DNA from: Allobosea sp.
Lineage (GTDB): Bacteria > Pseudomonadota > Alphaproteobacteria > Rhizobiales > Beijerinckiaceae
NCBI RefSeq assembly: GCF_017308015.1
Contig: NZ_JAFKFW010000005.1
Location: 124,001-188,000 of the forward strand
DNA length: 64,000 nt
Direction: 5' to 3'
The stretch's first letter is position 1; every line of letters begins with the position of its first letter. Shown here in pieces: positions 47,679 to 56,269 of this stretch. The translations under genes were made by a program, and so were the position numbers. The notes below the pieces were generated by a model. It was not told the DNA's origin, did no database searches, and was given only the letters and a program-made list of their open reading frames with translations.

Positions 47679-48350
47679 TTAGCGGAACGAGGGCGGGCTG
47701 CCCCTTTTCTTGATCTGATCGAGATAATTGTAGAGCGTGTACTTGGAGACGTTGAGCTTGCCGGCAACGATGTCGATCGCTCCCTTGACCAGGAAGACGC
47801 CGCGCTCGTCCAATCTTTCCACGATCTCCATGCGATGTGCCTTGCCCGCGACACTACGAGGATTGCTACGGCCGCTCAGCACCTGGGCGATGAGCGTATC
47901 GACGGTTTCTCCGATGTCGTCGATAGAGCCCGCTGGAGCTGGCCGAGCTGGACCGAAATTGCAGAATGTCTGCAGCACGTCGATGCTAGAGATCAAGTTC
48001 TCGATGCAAAGGTCGATTTTCAGACAACCGATAGGCTGGCCGGAGGCTGGATCGTCAATAACGGTGAGCGAGGTACTGAGCCGGCGCCCATCGGGTGTTG
48101 CAGAAGTGAAGAGCGACTTGCCGGAGCTTTCGCCCGTTGCAGCGTTGAGGCGAGGAACGAGGGCCGGTGCCAGGCGCGAGCCGATGGCGACGTCCATCAC
48201 CGAGCCAGCGACGGCGACCAGGGTCGGGATACCCGGGCGCAGATCGTAAAGGGAGACTTGGCAATTGTTGCCGAACTGCGCGACCAGCGTATCCATCAGC
48301 CGGACATGGGAGCCGAACGGCCCCCACTTTTCGACATCTGTCCGGGTCAT
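47679..48350 (-). CDS. DauR/YheO-like transcriptional regulator
   Basis: 223 residues. The N-terminal PAS-like YheO sensor domain (WGPFGSHVRLMDTLVAQFG, NCQVSLYDLRP, PIGCLKIDLCIENL) is followed by a C-terminal DauR-type helix-turn-helix with RMEIVERLDERGVFLVKGAI and LNVSKYTLYNYLDQIKK. DauR controls D-arginine catabolism in Pseudomonas, so the family suits D-amino acid responsive control. It overlaps the permease by four bases and precedes the D-cysteine desulfhydrase-like gene by 36 bases. Confidence 0.87.
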   Translation of the reverse strand: MTRTDVEKWGPFGSHVRLMDTLVAQFGNNCQVSLYDLRPGIPTLVAVAGSVMDVAIGSRLAPALVPRLNAATGESSGKSLFTSATPDGRRLSTSLTVIDDPASGQPIGCLKIDLCIENLISSIDVLQTFCNFGPARPAPAGSIDDIGETVDTLIAQVLSGRSNPRSVAGKAHRMEIVERLDERGVFLVKGAIDIVAGKLNVSKYTLYNYLDQIKKRGSPPSFR

Positions 48351-49051
48351 CTGCTAGCTCCAGCTTCTGCGTTTCCGTTGCCGGCGCCCTTTGCCCTCGA
48401 CCTCCGCTCCAGCTCATCGACGACCATTAGGACCGGAAAACAGAACAGGAAGTAGAGCAGCGCGACCAGCCCGTAGATGTAGAGAACGCTGGCGGGAAAC
48501 CGCAAGATCGCTATTTCCGCCTGCCGCGTCAGTTCGGCGATACCGACCACCGAGACGATCGACGTGGCCTTGATGAGGTTGACATAGACGCCGCCGAGCG
48601 ACGGCAGGACGAGCGCGACGGATTGCGGCAGGATGACGAGGCGCAGCGTCTGGATCGTGGTGAGACCAACAGCAAAGGAGGCCTCCCACTGGCCACGGGG
48701 AATTGCGCGGATCGCCGAGCTGACGATCTCGGTAACGTAGCTCGACGTATAGATACCAAGGCTGACAATCGCCGCTGTTTGGGAATTCCATTTCAGCCAG
48801 GAAACGCCGGTATTCGGCAATACGAAATAGGCGATGTAGAGTTGCACCAAGAACGGCGTGCCGCGCAGCAGATGGAGATAGGCTCCGATTGCCGCGGAAA
48901 AACCGCGAAACTGCTGACCACGCACGACGCCGAGGACGGTGCCGAGAAGCGACCCCCAGACCACGCCGAGCAGCGAGAGCCATAAGGTCTCAAGGAACCC
49001 CTGCAGCAAGAACGGCGCGACGGCGGCGAAGACATCGGCATAGCGCTGCAT
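48347..49051 (-). CDS. Polar amino acid ABC transporter permease 2
   Basis: 234 residues, HisM/HisQ family, with five membrane helices (LLQGFLETLWLSLLGVVWGS, LRGTPFLVQLYIAYFVLP) and the EAA loop FAVGLTTIQTLRLVILPQ. The start abuts the stop of permease 1 by one base. No ATP-binding protein follows; the next gene is the regulator. Confidence 0.9.
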   Translation of the reverse strand: MQRYADVFAAVAPFLLQGFLETLWLSLLGVVWGSLLGTVLGVVRGQQFRGFSAAIGAYLHLLRGTPFLVQLYIAYFVLPNTGVSWLKWNSQTAAIVSLGIYTSSYVTEIVSSAIRAIPRGQWEASFAVGLTTIQTLRLVILPQSVALVLPSLGGVYVNLIKATSIVSVVGIAELTRQAEIAILRFPASVLYIYGLVALLYFLFCFPVLMVVDELERRSRAKGAGNGNAEAGASR

Positions 49052-49764
49052 CAGGCAGCTCTCCCGCCGGCGACACCGCCCGCAAGCCGCCGCTGCGCTG
49101 CCCGCGAGAGGACAAGAAGGACGAGATAGATGAGAAGATAGATTATCGCGACCGACAGAAAACCTTCGTTCGGCTTGATCCGCTCGCTGTTGAGCAGCAT
49201 GCCTGCGCTCAGGATGTCAAATACGGTGATCAACGACAGGAGCGAGGTATCCTTTACAAGAATCGCGGCTTGACCCAGCAGCGGCGGCAAAGTCTTCGCG
49301 AACGCTTGCGGCAAGATCACGAGACGATATTGCTGGGCTGGACTGAGACCGAGAGCGATTGCGCCTTCGCGTTGACCGCGGGGCACCGAGACGATACCGG
49401 AACGAATGATCTCGGCCATATAGGGCGTCGTATGGATCGTCAGGGCGATGATGCCGAGCACGATCTCCGGCCACTTGCCGGCAGGCGGGATCAGAAGCGG
49501 CAGGCCGAAATAGACGATGTAGATCTGGATCAGTAGCGGCGTCGACCGGATGATTTGGGTATAATTCCACATGGCCGCGGTAAGAATACGGCTTCCATAC
49601 AGACGCGTAAGCGCGACCAAGAAACCGAGGGCGATGGACAGGGCGAGACTTGCCGCTGCCGCCATGATCGTATTGGCTCCGCCACGCATGAACTCGTCAA
49701 CGTATTGCGCGACGATCCTGTAATTATAGATCGATACGATGCCTGCCAGGATCTGATCCAGCAT
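49051..49764 (-). CDS. Polar amino acid ABC transporter permease 1
   Basis: 237 residues of the HisM/GlnP family. The family pattern is IMAAAASLALSIALGFLVAL, IIRSTPLLIQIYIVYFGLP and the EAA loop IALGLSPAQQYRLVILPQAF. It heterodimerises with permease 2 encoded directly downstream. It follows the binding protein by 66 bases. Confidence 0.9.
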   Translation of the reverse strand: MLDQILAGIVSIYNYRIVAQYVDEFMRGGANTIMAAAASLALSIALGFLVALTRLYGSRILTAAMWNYTQIIRSTPLLIQIYIVYFGLPLLIPPAGKWPEIVLGIIALTIHTTPYMAEIIRSGIVSVPRGQREGAIALGLSPAQQYRLVILPQAFAKTLPPLLGQAAILVKDTSLLSLITVFDILSAGMLLNSERIKPNEGFLSVAIIYLLIYLVLLVLSRAAQRRLAGGVAGGRAA

Positions 49765-49830
49765 CCTGCACCCCGCCCGCGTAGTTTTTTGATACCGGCA
49801 ACAAGTCGGGGCCGGACTTCTTTGTCGGCC

Positions 49831-50631
49831 TTACTTGTGATCGACCTGCCAGGCGGTGGTGTTCCACCAATATTCGAGCAGGTGGTCCAGCTTGCGGTTG
49901 GCGGAGATGAGTTCGACGTAGTTATCCATCCAGAACTTCAGATGAACGTTCTCCTTGCGGGTCGCGAAGGCTAGCGGTTCGCGGGTGATCACACCGTCGA
50001 GCAGTTTGAGATTGTCGTAATCGTTGGTGTATCCGCGTACGTTGCCGAGATCGGACAGCGCGCCATCGATGCGCCCGGCGGAGAGGGCTTGCGCCACGGT
50101 GGGGCCGCTTGCGAACTCCTTGACCGTGGCGCGGGGCAGGAAATCCTTCACCGCAGTGACATAGGTGCCGCCCTGGACGGCGCCAATATTCAGGCCTGGC
50201 TGGTTCAACTCCTCCCAGGATTTGAACGGCTTGTCTTTCGTGGTGAACGCCACCGTCTGCTGGTAGAAAAATGGCTTCGAGAACAGAAGCGCCGCAGTGC
50301 GTTCCGGAGTAGGCGTCATATCGGCAGCGATGAGGTCGAATTTTCCTGCAAGCAGAGCGGGGATGAGCCCCTTCCAGTCGTAGTCCTGCAGCACCAGTTT
50401 CACACCGAGGTCCTTCGCCATCATCTTCGCGATGTCGATCGCGAGACCTGTGCGCTCGCCCTTCTTGTTGACGAAGCTGACGGGAGCGCCTTGCGTCTGC
50501 ACTCCCACGCGCAGCTCACCGCGCTGCAGGATGTTATCCATGCTCATATCGGTCGCCTGGGCACTGGCCTGCACGCAAAGCAGCCCGACAAGACCCAGCG
50601 CCAATGCCGCCGCCTTCACATATCGCTTCAT
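49831..50631 (-). CDS. Polar amino acid ABC transporter substrate-binding protein
   Basis: 266 residues from the ATG at 50631 with AAGGG upstream, opening a signal peptide (KRYVKAAALALGLVGLLCVQASA). Family 3 binding motifs are LQRGELRVGVQTQGAPVSF, GLAIDIAKMMAKDLGVKL, DLIAADMTPTPERTAALLFS and ALSDLGNVRGYT. The first gene of an operon with two permeases, the DauR-like regulator and a desulfhydrase-like enzyme. Ligand probably a D-amino acid or cysteine derivative by context. Confidence 0.9.
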   Translation of the reverse strand: MKRYVKAAALALGLVGLLCVQASAQATDMSMDNILQRGELRVGVQTQGAPVSFVNKKGERTGLAIDIAKMMAKDLGVKLVLQDYDWKGLIPALLAGKFDLIAADMTPTPERTAALLFSKPFFYQQTVAFTTKDKPFKSWEELNQPGLNIGAVQGGTYVTAVKDFLPRATVKEFASGPTVAQALSAGRIDGALSDLGNVRGYTNDYDNLKLLDGVITREPLAFATRKENVHLKFWMDNYVELISANRKLDHLLEYWWNTTAWQVDHK

Positions 50632-50815
50632 TGCCCTTCCCCTTTTTGCCTGACCCGCAAGCTGCCCCCCGACGGGGCCAGCCGAGAAACCGCAGAGCTC
50701 CGAGCATTTGCTAGGTCGCCCCGGCGCGTCCGCGCTTCGAACCGGAGAGACCGCATGCCACCGCAACGGAACCCGAGCGCGTCGGATATGAATTACCAAC
50801 AAATTTTTTTGAGTC

Positions 50816-50830
50816 TACAAAATTTTTGTA
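50816..50830. promoter_or_regulatory. 7-1-7 inverted repeat upstream of the amino acid ABC operon
   Basis: TACAAAA and TTTTGTA flank one T; outer bases GT and AC extend the symmetry with one mismatch. It lies in an AT-rich island 185 bases upstream of the binding-protein start at 50631 and is the only strong dyad in the 243-base gap after the ornithine cyclodeaminase-like gene. Candidate site for the DauR-like regulator. Confidence 0.5.
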
Positions 50831-50874
50831 TACCCATGTAGATGGGCTGAGCGGAGGGGAGGCGGGCCGCCGGC

Positions 50875-51837
50875 TCAGGCGCCCGACATCGTGCGCTTAT
50901 GCTGCTCCATCACATACTTCGCGACAAAATAGTCGATATGACTTCCGCCGCCGTTCTTCATCATCGTGATCTCGTCCGCAGAAGTGCGGCCAGGGATCCG
51001 GCCCTGGCATAGAGCGAACAGATCGCCCCTGACATCGGAAGGGGTGATCAGGCCTGCTGCATAGGGTCGGGTGAACTCGCCGGAGCGTTCGGTCGTCTGA
51101 CGATGGTCGACGAAGATGGCGCTGCGTCGGATCACGTCGTCGTCGGCCTCGCGCATCTCGGGCGTGAACGAGCCCACAAGATCCACATGGGCTCCGGGCT
51201 TCAGAAGCCGGCCCTTGATGATCGGCTCCTCAGCCATGGTCGCTGAGGATAGGATATCCGCCTGGGGAATGGCCGTGTCGAGATCCGGCGCGACCACGGC
51301 AGGAATGCCCTCATTCCGCAACTGTGCCGTCAGGCGTTCGGCCGGCAGGGGAGAGCGGTTCCAGATCAGTACGCGCTCGATGCCAGGGCGCACGCTCATA
51401 TGCGCGCGCACCAGATAGGGCGCGAGGCCGCCCGCCCCCACCATCAATAACGTCTTTGCGTCCTTGCGCGCCAATATGCTGGCGCCGAGAGCGGAATCAG
51501 CGGAGGTCTTGCGAAAGATGACCGCCTCACCGTCGATGATCGCCTCGGTCACTCCCGTCTCGCCATTGATGAAGGCATAGATGGAGTTCACGGTGGATAT
51601 GCCGTGTCGTTCCTTGTTGCGTGGGAAAGAGGTGACGAGCTTCACCAACATGCCCTCCTCGGGCTCCCACGCCGGCAACAGGATGAAGATGTCGGGTCGG
51701 CCGTCCGCATGCGCCTCTTCGTAGATGTGCCGGTCGGACATCTTGGGCATCTCGCCGAGATGAGCCTTTCGCAACGCCTCGACCAGCCCCTCATAACCGA
51801 GCAACTGGTGGACACGGGCGGCATCGATCATCTGCAC
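50875..51837 (-). CDS. Ornithine cyclodeaminase/mu-crystallin family protein
   Basis: 320 residues. The start is a GTG at 51837 with AGGAGA upstream. The Rossmann segment is TLLMVGAGGLAPYLVRAH, with KTSADSALGASILAR and SSATMAEEPIIKGRLLKPGAHVDLVGSF, as in ornithine cyclodeaminase, alanine dehydrogenase (Ala-DH-like) and ketimine reductase relatives. The enzyme may reduce a cyclic imine or deaminate an amino acid with NAD(P). It is the last gene of the peptide-transport operon, 36 bases after the enolase-superfamily gene. Confidence 0.88.
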   Translation of the reverse strand: MQMIDAARVHQLLGYEGLVEALRKAHLGEMPKMSDRHIYEEAHADGRPDIFILLPAWEPEEGMLVKLVTSFPRNKERHGISTVNSIYAFINGETGVTEAIIDGEAVIFRKTSADSALGASILARKDAKTLLMVGAGGLAPYLVRAHMSVRPGIERVLIWNRSPLPAERLTAQLRNEGIPAVVAPDLDTAIPQADILSSATMAEEPIIKGRLLKPGAHVDLVGSFTPEMREADDDVIRRSAIFVDHRQTTERSGEFTRPYAAGLITPSDVRGDLFALCQGRIPGRTSADEITMMKNGGGSHIDYFVAKYVMEQHKRTMSGA

Positions 51838-51873
51838 AGGAACTCTCCTAGACTCTATCGGATGGATATGGGT

Positions 51874-53034
51874 TCAGACTTGGTAGTTGGCGTGGTGGTG
51901 CGGGCGGAGCGCCGCATGGTCGAGAGACACACCGAGGCCAGCGCCGGTGGGAACGGGCATCGCGCCGTTCCGGACGGTGGGTTCGAGAGGATTCTCAAGC
52001 ACTTCGAGGTAGGCGGGTTCGCGGTCGTAATCGGGGAAGTATTCGAGGACCATGAAATTGGGGATGACGGCCGAGAGCTGGGCCGAAATTGCGGTAGCGA
52101 GCGTACTGCCGTAATTGTGCGGCGCGACGCGAAGGTTATTCGCCTCCGCCATCCCGGCGATCATCCGCGCCTCCATCAACCCGCCGGTGTTGCAGATGTC
52201 CGGCTGCGCGATGGCGATCGCATCGAGGCGCATGATGCGCTCGAAGGCGGCGCGGCCTTGGCAACGTTCCCCCGCTGCCATGGCGATCGAGGTGCCGGCA
52301 GCGACGCGGGCCATCGCCTCAGGGGACGAGGGGTCCACTGCCTCCTCAATGAACAGCACGTCGAGATGCTCGATCCTGCGGCAGATGCGCAGCACCTGGT
52401 CGGTGGTCAGCCCCCCGCCGAAATCGAGCATAATTTCCACGGACGGCCCCACCGCTTCACGCAGAGCCACGACGCGATCGCAGACGAGGGGAATGAAGCG
52501 GGCGTCGAGGGAGCGCCGCATAGGGTGGCGCACGACGCTGACCGGATCGGCGAGACCGAGGGGATAGAATTTCAGGCCCGAAAAGCCGCGCGCCACGGTC
52601 TCCACGCCGGCTCGGGCATAGTCATCAGGTGTATCGCAGCCGATCCACCAGCCGTTTGCATAGACCGACAGTTCCTCGCGCATGGCGCCGCCGAACAACT
52701 CATGGACCGGCAGCCCCGCTGCCTTGCCCTTGATGTCCCACAAGGCATGCTCGATGGCACTGAGCGCCGCATAGCTGATAGCTCCGCCATTTCGGGTCCA
52801 GAAGGATAGATCGTAGATGTCGTGCCAGATTGCGCCGATCTTCGCCGGATCGCGTCCGAGGACATGGCGCGTGATCATGTCGCCGAGCATGGCCGCCGCC
52901 GCCCGGTCGCCGATACCGTATGCGACGCCAGCCTCGCCGATGCCGGTGATGCCGGTATCGGTGGTGAGCTCCAACAGCACCGCGCGGCGATTGCCAGTTG
53001 GGGCGAGATAAATATCTGCTTGTTCGATCTTCAT
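51874..53034 (-). CDS. Mandelate racemase/muconate lactonizing enzyme family (enolase superfamily)
   Basis: 386 residues from the ATG at 53034, four bases overlapping the M20 gene. The metal ligands are Asp204 (IMLDFGGG), Glu230 (FIEEAVDP) and Glu256 (AAGERCQG). The bases are Lys155 (SGLKFYPLG) and Asp279-His306 (QPDICNTGG, VAPHNYGS), the His/Asp dyad of the mandelate-racemase subgroup. A sugar-acid or amino-acid dehydratase, or an epimerase, is likely. Function cannot be set from sequence alone. Confidence 0.9.
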   Translation of the reverse strand: MKIEQADIYLAPTGNRRAVLLELTTDTGITGIGEAGVAYGIGDRAAAAMLGDMITRHVLGRDPAKIGAIWHDIYDLSFWTRNGGAISYAALSAIEHALWDIKGKAAGLPVHELFGGAMREELSVYANGWWIGCDTPDDYARAGVETVARGFSGLKFYPLGLADPVSVVRHPMRRSLDARFIPLVCDRVVALREAVGPSVEIMLDFGGGLTTDQVLRICRRIEHLDVLFIEEAVDPSSPEAMARVAAGTSIAMAAGERCQGRAAFERIMRLDAIAIAQPDICNTGGLMEARMIAGMAEANNLRVAPHNYGSTLATAISAQLSAVIPNFMVLEYFPDYDREPAYLEVLENPLEPTVRNGAMPVPTGAGLGVSLDHAALRPHHHANYQV

Positions 53035-54209
53035 GAAACCGGCTCCGGAAGAGGTGACCGCCCGAGACGGGCGATCGTGAGCGCCAGCGCCTGCGCGCGC
53101 GGCACCAGGCTGTCGAGGTCGAGATATTCGTTGGCGGTGTGCGCTTCCCAGCCGATAGGACCTGTGCCGCAGAGCGTCGGGCAGCCCACATAGGCAGCGA
53201 AGCCGGAATCGGCGCATCCCATGGAGTAATCCCCGCCCACCGCAAGGCCGACCTGAGCCGCCGCTGCGCGATAGGTCTCGAACAGGGCGGCGGAGGCGGG
53301 GCTCGGCTCCATGGCGCAGAATTCGCCGAGGATCGTCAGCTCCGCCCGTGCGCCGGGAACCTTCGCCTCCGCCACGATGGCTTCCACCTTTCGCATCATC
53401 TCGATGCGCTGGGTCTCCTGTGTGAAGCGCAGGTCGAAGCTCGCCTCGGCGTCCGACGCGATCGTGTTGAGCGACATGCCGCCGGACACGAGGCCGACAT
53501 TCAGCGTATAGCCTTCGTCCGGGTTCGACAGGGCATGGAGCGCGGTGATCTTGTGGGCGAGATCACCGATCGCCGAGATGCCCTCGCGATAGTTGCCGCC
53601 GGAATGAGCCGCCTTGCCGGTAACGCGAACGCGCATGAAGACCCCGCCGCGCCGGCCGGTGACGACATTGCCGCTGGGTCGACCGGGTTCCGCATTCAGC
53701 GCTGCTCTGGCGCCGCGTGTCATCGCCTCGATATCCTCCCGGCATTCCGGCGTGCCGATTTCCTCGTCGCTGGTGGCGAGGAGGACGAGCGGCGCGATCC
53801 CGATGCCGAGGTGCTGGAAGGCGGCCATGACGAAGGCGTTCTGAACGAGCCCGCCCTTCATGTCGCAGACCCCAGGCCCGTAGGCGCGCTTACCCTTGAT
53901 GCGGAACGGGCGACGCGCCGCCTCTCCCTTGGGGAAAACGGTGTCGCGATGCCCCATCAACACGATGGGAGGCCCCTCCGGGCCGCCATTGAGATCGGCG
54001 CGCAGCACGTCGCCATGGTGCTGCTTCGGCAGGAGCCGCGTTCGTAGCCCGTGCCCATCGAGGAATCGGCGCAAGCGACTGCCGACCTCGTCGACACCCT
54101 CCTTGTCGTAGGAGCCGGAATCGATATTTACGAGCTCTTCCAGGAGCGTAATCATGGCTAGCTTCTGTTCGGCGAGCCAGGCGTGAATGGCTTGCAAGGC
54201 TTCTGTCAC
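53031..54209 (-). CDS. M20-family metallopeptidase
   Basis: 392 residues from the GTG at 54209, overlapping the ABC ATPase by four bases. The zinc/active-site residues are His and Asp in MGHRDTVFP, Asp in YGPGVCDMKGG, the two Glu in TSDEEIGT, and a distal His in the C-terminal WEAHTANEYLDL. The dimerisation (lid) domain with KAAHSGGNYREGISAI lies between. It is of the carboxypeptidase G2/M20A type, removing a C-terminal amino acid or deacylating an N-acyl amino acid. Fits import by the adjacent dipeptide ABC system. Confidence 0.9.
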   Translation of the reverse strand: MTEALQAIHAWLAEQKLAMITLLEELVNIDSGSYDKEGVDEVGSRLRRFLDGHGLRTRLLPKQHHGDVLRADLNGGPEGPPIVLMGHRDTVFPKGEAARRPFRIKGKRAYGPGVCDMKGGLVQNAFVMAAFQHLGIGIAPLVLLATSDEEIGTPECREDIEAMTRGARAALNAEPGRPSGNVVTGRRGGVFMRVRVTGKAAHSGGNYREGISAIGDLAHKITALHALSNPDEGYTLNVGLVSGGMSLNTIASDAEASFDLRFTQETQRIEMMRKVEAIVAEAKVPGARAELTILGEFCAMEPSPASAALFETYRAAAAQVGLAVGGDYSMGCADSGFAAYVGCPTLCGTGPIGWEAHTANEYLDLDSLVPRAQALALTIARLGRSPLPEPVS

Positions 54210-56269
54210 GACGCGTTCCTCGCAGGGACGAAGGTCCCGCCGCGCAGGTCCTCCACGGAGTGATGGCAGAGGATCTCGTGGCCGGCCGCCGGCCGGCGCA
54301 GCGGCGGCACCGTCTGCCGGCAATGCCCTTCGATGACCCGCGGGCAGCGCGGGGCGAAGGCGCAGCCCTGCCCATTGAGCGCCTGCGCACCCACTTCGCC
54401 GGCGAGCGGCGGCCTGGCCGGCGACGGATTGTCGAGGCCCGGCACCGACGACAGCAGCGCCTCGCAATAGGGATGGAAGGGCGGCGAGAAGACCTGCACG
54501 GCTTCGCCCATCTCGACGATGCGCCCGCCATACATCACCGCCACCCGGTCAGCGACATAGCGCACCACCGAGAGATCGTGGGAGATGAAGATGAGCGCGG
54601 TGTCAGAATCCTTCTGCGCGGCGAGCAGCAGCTCGAGGATGGCTGTCTTCACCGAGGTGTCGAGGGCAGACGTGGGCTCGTCGGCGACGACGAGACTCGG
54701 CCGGCCGGCGAAGGCGCGCGCTACGGCAATGCGCTGCTTCTGCCCTCCCGACAAGCGAGCGGCTGACATCTGCAGCACATCGTGAGGCAGTCGCACGAGA
54801 TCGAGCAGACGCCGCACTTCGGCCTGTCGCTCCCGCGCCGTGCGGGCGCTGCCAAGCTTCTTTACCGCCCGATCCAGGATGAAGCCAACGCTGTGGGAAG
54901 GGTTGAGGGTGGTGTCCGGGTTCTGGAACACCATCTGAACGTTGCGTATCTGGTCGCGGGTGCGCCGGCTCGTGACCTGTCCAGTGACGTCGCTGCCAAG
55001 AAGGGTGATGCGTCCGCCGCTCGGCACCTCGAGCCCCATTATGATGCGCGCAAGGGTGGATTTCCCGCAGCCGGATTCCCCTACGATGCCCAGGGTCTCC
55101 CCCGCATGCAGATCGAAGCTCACCGCTTCGTTAGCGCGAATGCTAGCAATGGGCCGACCGAGGAGCCGCCCGATCGCATAGGTTTTCGAAACCTGGTCTA
55201 GGCTGAGCACGGCTGCGCCCTTTGGTGCCGGCGCGTTGAGGGCGAAAGATGCGCCTCCGCTCGTGGACTGGTACGCCGCTTCCTCGGCAGGAACCTGCGG
55301 CCAGCGGTTACAGCGGATGTCGGAACCGTCCGGGGTCCGCTCCACGGCGATCGGTCGGCCGCAGATGCTCGCCTGCGCATGGGCGCATCGGTCGATGAAG
55401 GTACAGGTCTGCGGCAGGTCGACGAGCCGGGGCACTCGGCCAGCGATGGATTTCAGGCGATAGGCGGCGCGGCCGCGATCGAGGCGCGGAATGCAGGCGA
55501 GAAGGCCACGAGTATAGGGGTGGCGGGGCGCCCCTAGGATCGCCTCGGTGAGGCCCTGCTCCACGATCTGCCCCGCATACATTACCCCCACCCGGTCACA
55601 CATGCGCCGCACGAGGCCAAGATTGTGGGAAATGAACAGCATGGTCGTGCCGCGCACCGCGCGCATGTGCATGAGTAGGTCCACGATCTGCGCCTCTACA
55701 GTGACGTCGAGGGCGGTCGTCGGCTCGTCCAGGATGAGAAGGTCGGGTTCGGCCAGGAAGGCCATGGCGATGACGACGCGCTGCTGCTGGCCGCCGGACA
55801 GCTGGTGCGGGAAGCGCCGCATCGCGCCTTCGGGGTCGGGAAGTCCCACTGCGCGCAGCATCTGGACGGCGCGCTCGCGCGACGTCACCTCACCGTTTTC
55901 GCCATGTCGCACCTCGCGCATCTGCGCGCCGATGGTCATCGTTGGGTTCAATGCGGTGGAGGCGTCCTGATAGACTATGGCGATACGGCGGCCGCGGATA
56001 GCCCGCAGCTCCTGCGCCGATATGCCGGCGAGATCTTGCCCATCGAACAGGATGCGGCCGCCGGAGATGCGGCCCCGCTTGCCGAGACAACGCATGATCG
56101 CCATGGCGATGGTGGATTTGCCGCAGCCGGATTCCCCCACGAGGCCGAAACATTCGCCACGTTTCAGACTGAAGGAGGTTCCGGCGATGGCGACCACATC
56201 GCCCTTGCCTGCCGCATAGCGGATCTCGAGTTCCTCGACGCTCAGTACGGCCCGCGCTTCAGGAGGCAT
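54206..56269 (-). CDS. Dipeptide-type ABC transporter, fused DppD-DppF ATPase
   Basis: 687 residues with two full ATPase domains. Domain 1 has Walker A GLVGESGCGKSTIAM, signature LSGGQQQRVVIAMA and Walker B LLILDEPTTALD, followed by the DppD C-terminal cysteine cluster (TCTFIDRCAHAQASICGRP). Domain 2 has a second GIVGESGCGKSTLAR, LSGGQKQRIAVARA and VVADEPTSALD, ending in CAFAPRCPRVIEGHC. Separate DppD and DppF are usual, so this is a fused version. Starts at the ATG at 56269 (GGAGG upstream), overlapping DppC. Confidence 0.92.
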   Translation of the reverse strand: MPPEARAVLSVEELEIRYAAGKGDVVAIAGTSFSLKRGECFGLVGESGCGKSTIAMAIMRCLGKRGRISGGRILFDGQDLAGISAQELRAIRGRRIAIVYQDASTALNPTMTIGAQMREVRHGENGEVTSRERAVQMLRAVGLPDPEGAMRRFPHQLSGGQQQRVVIAMAFLAEPDLLILDEPTTALDVTVEAQIVDLLMHMRAVRGTTMLFISHNLGLVRRMCDRVGVMYAGQIVEQGLTEAILGAPRHPYTRGLLACIPRLDRGRAAYRLKSIAGRVPRLVDLPQTCTFIDRCAHAQASICGRPIAVERTPDGSDIRCNRWPQVPAEEAAYQSTSGGASFALNAPAPKGAAVLSLDQVSKTYAIGRLLGRPIASIRANEAVSFDLHAGETLGIVGESGCGKSTLARIIMGLEVPSGGRITLLGSDVTGQVTSRRTRDQIRNVQMVFQNPDTTLNPSHSVGFILDRAVKKLGSARTARERQAEVRRLLDLVRLPHDVLQMSAARLSGGQKQRIAVARAFAGRPSLVVADEPTSALDTSVKTAILELLLAAQKDSDTALIFISHDLSVVRYVADRVAVMYGGRIVEMGEAVQVFSPPFHPYCEALLSSVPGLDNPSPARPPLAGEVGAQALNGQGCAFAPRCPRVIEGHCRQTVPPLRRPAAGHEILCHHSVEDLRGGTFVPARNAS

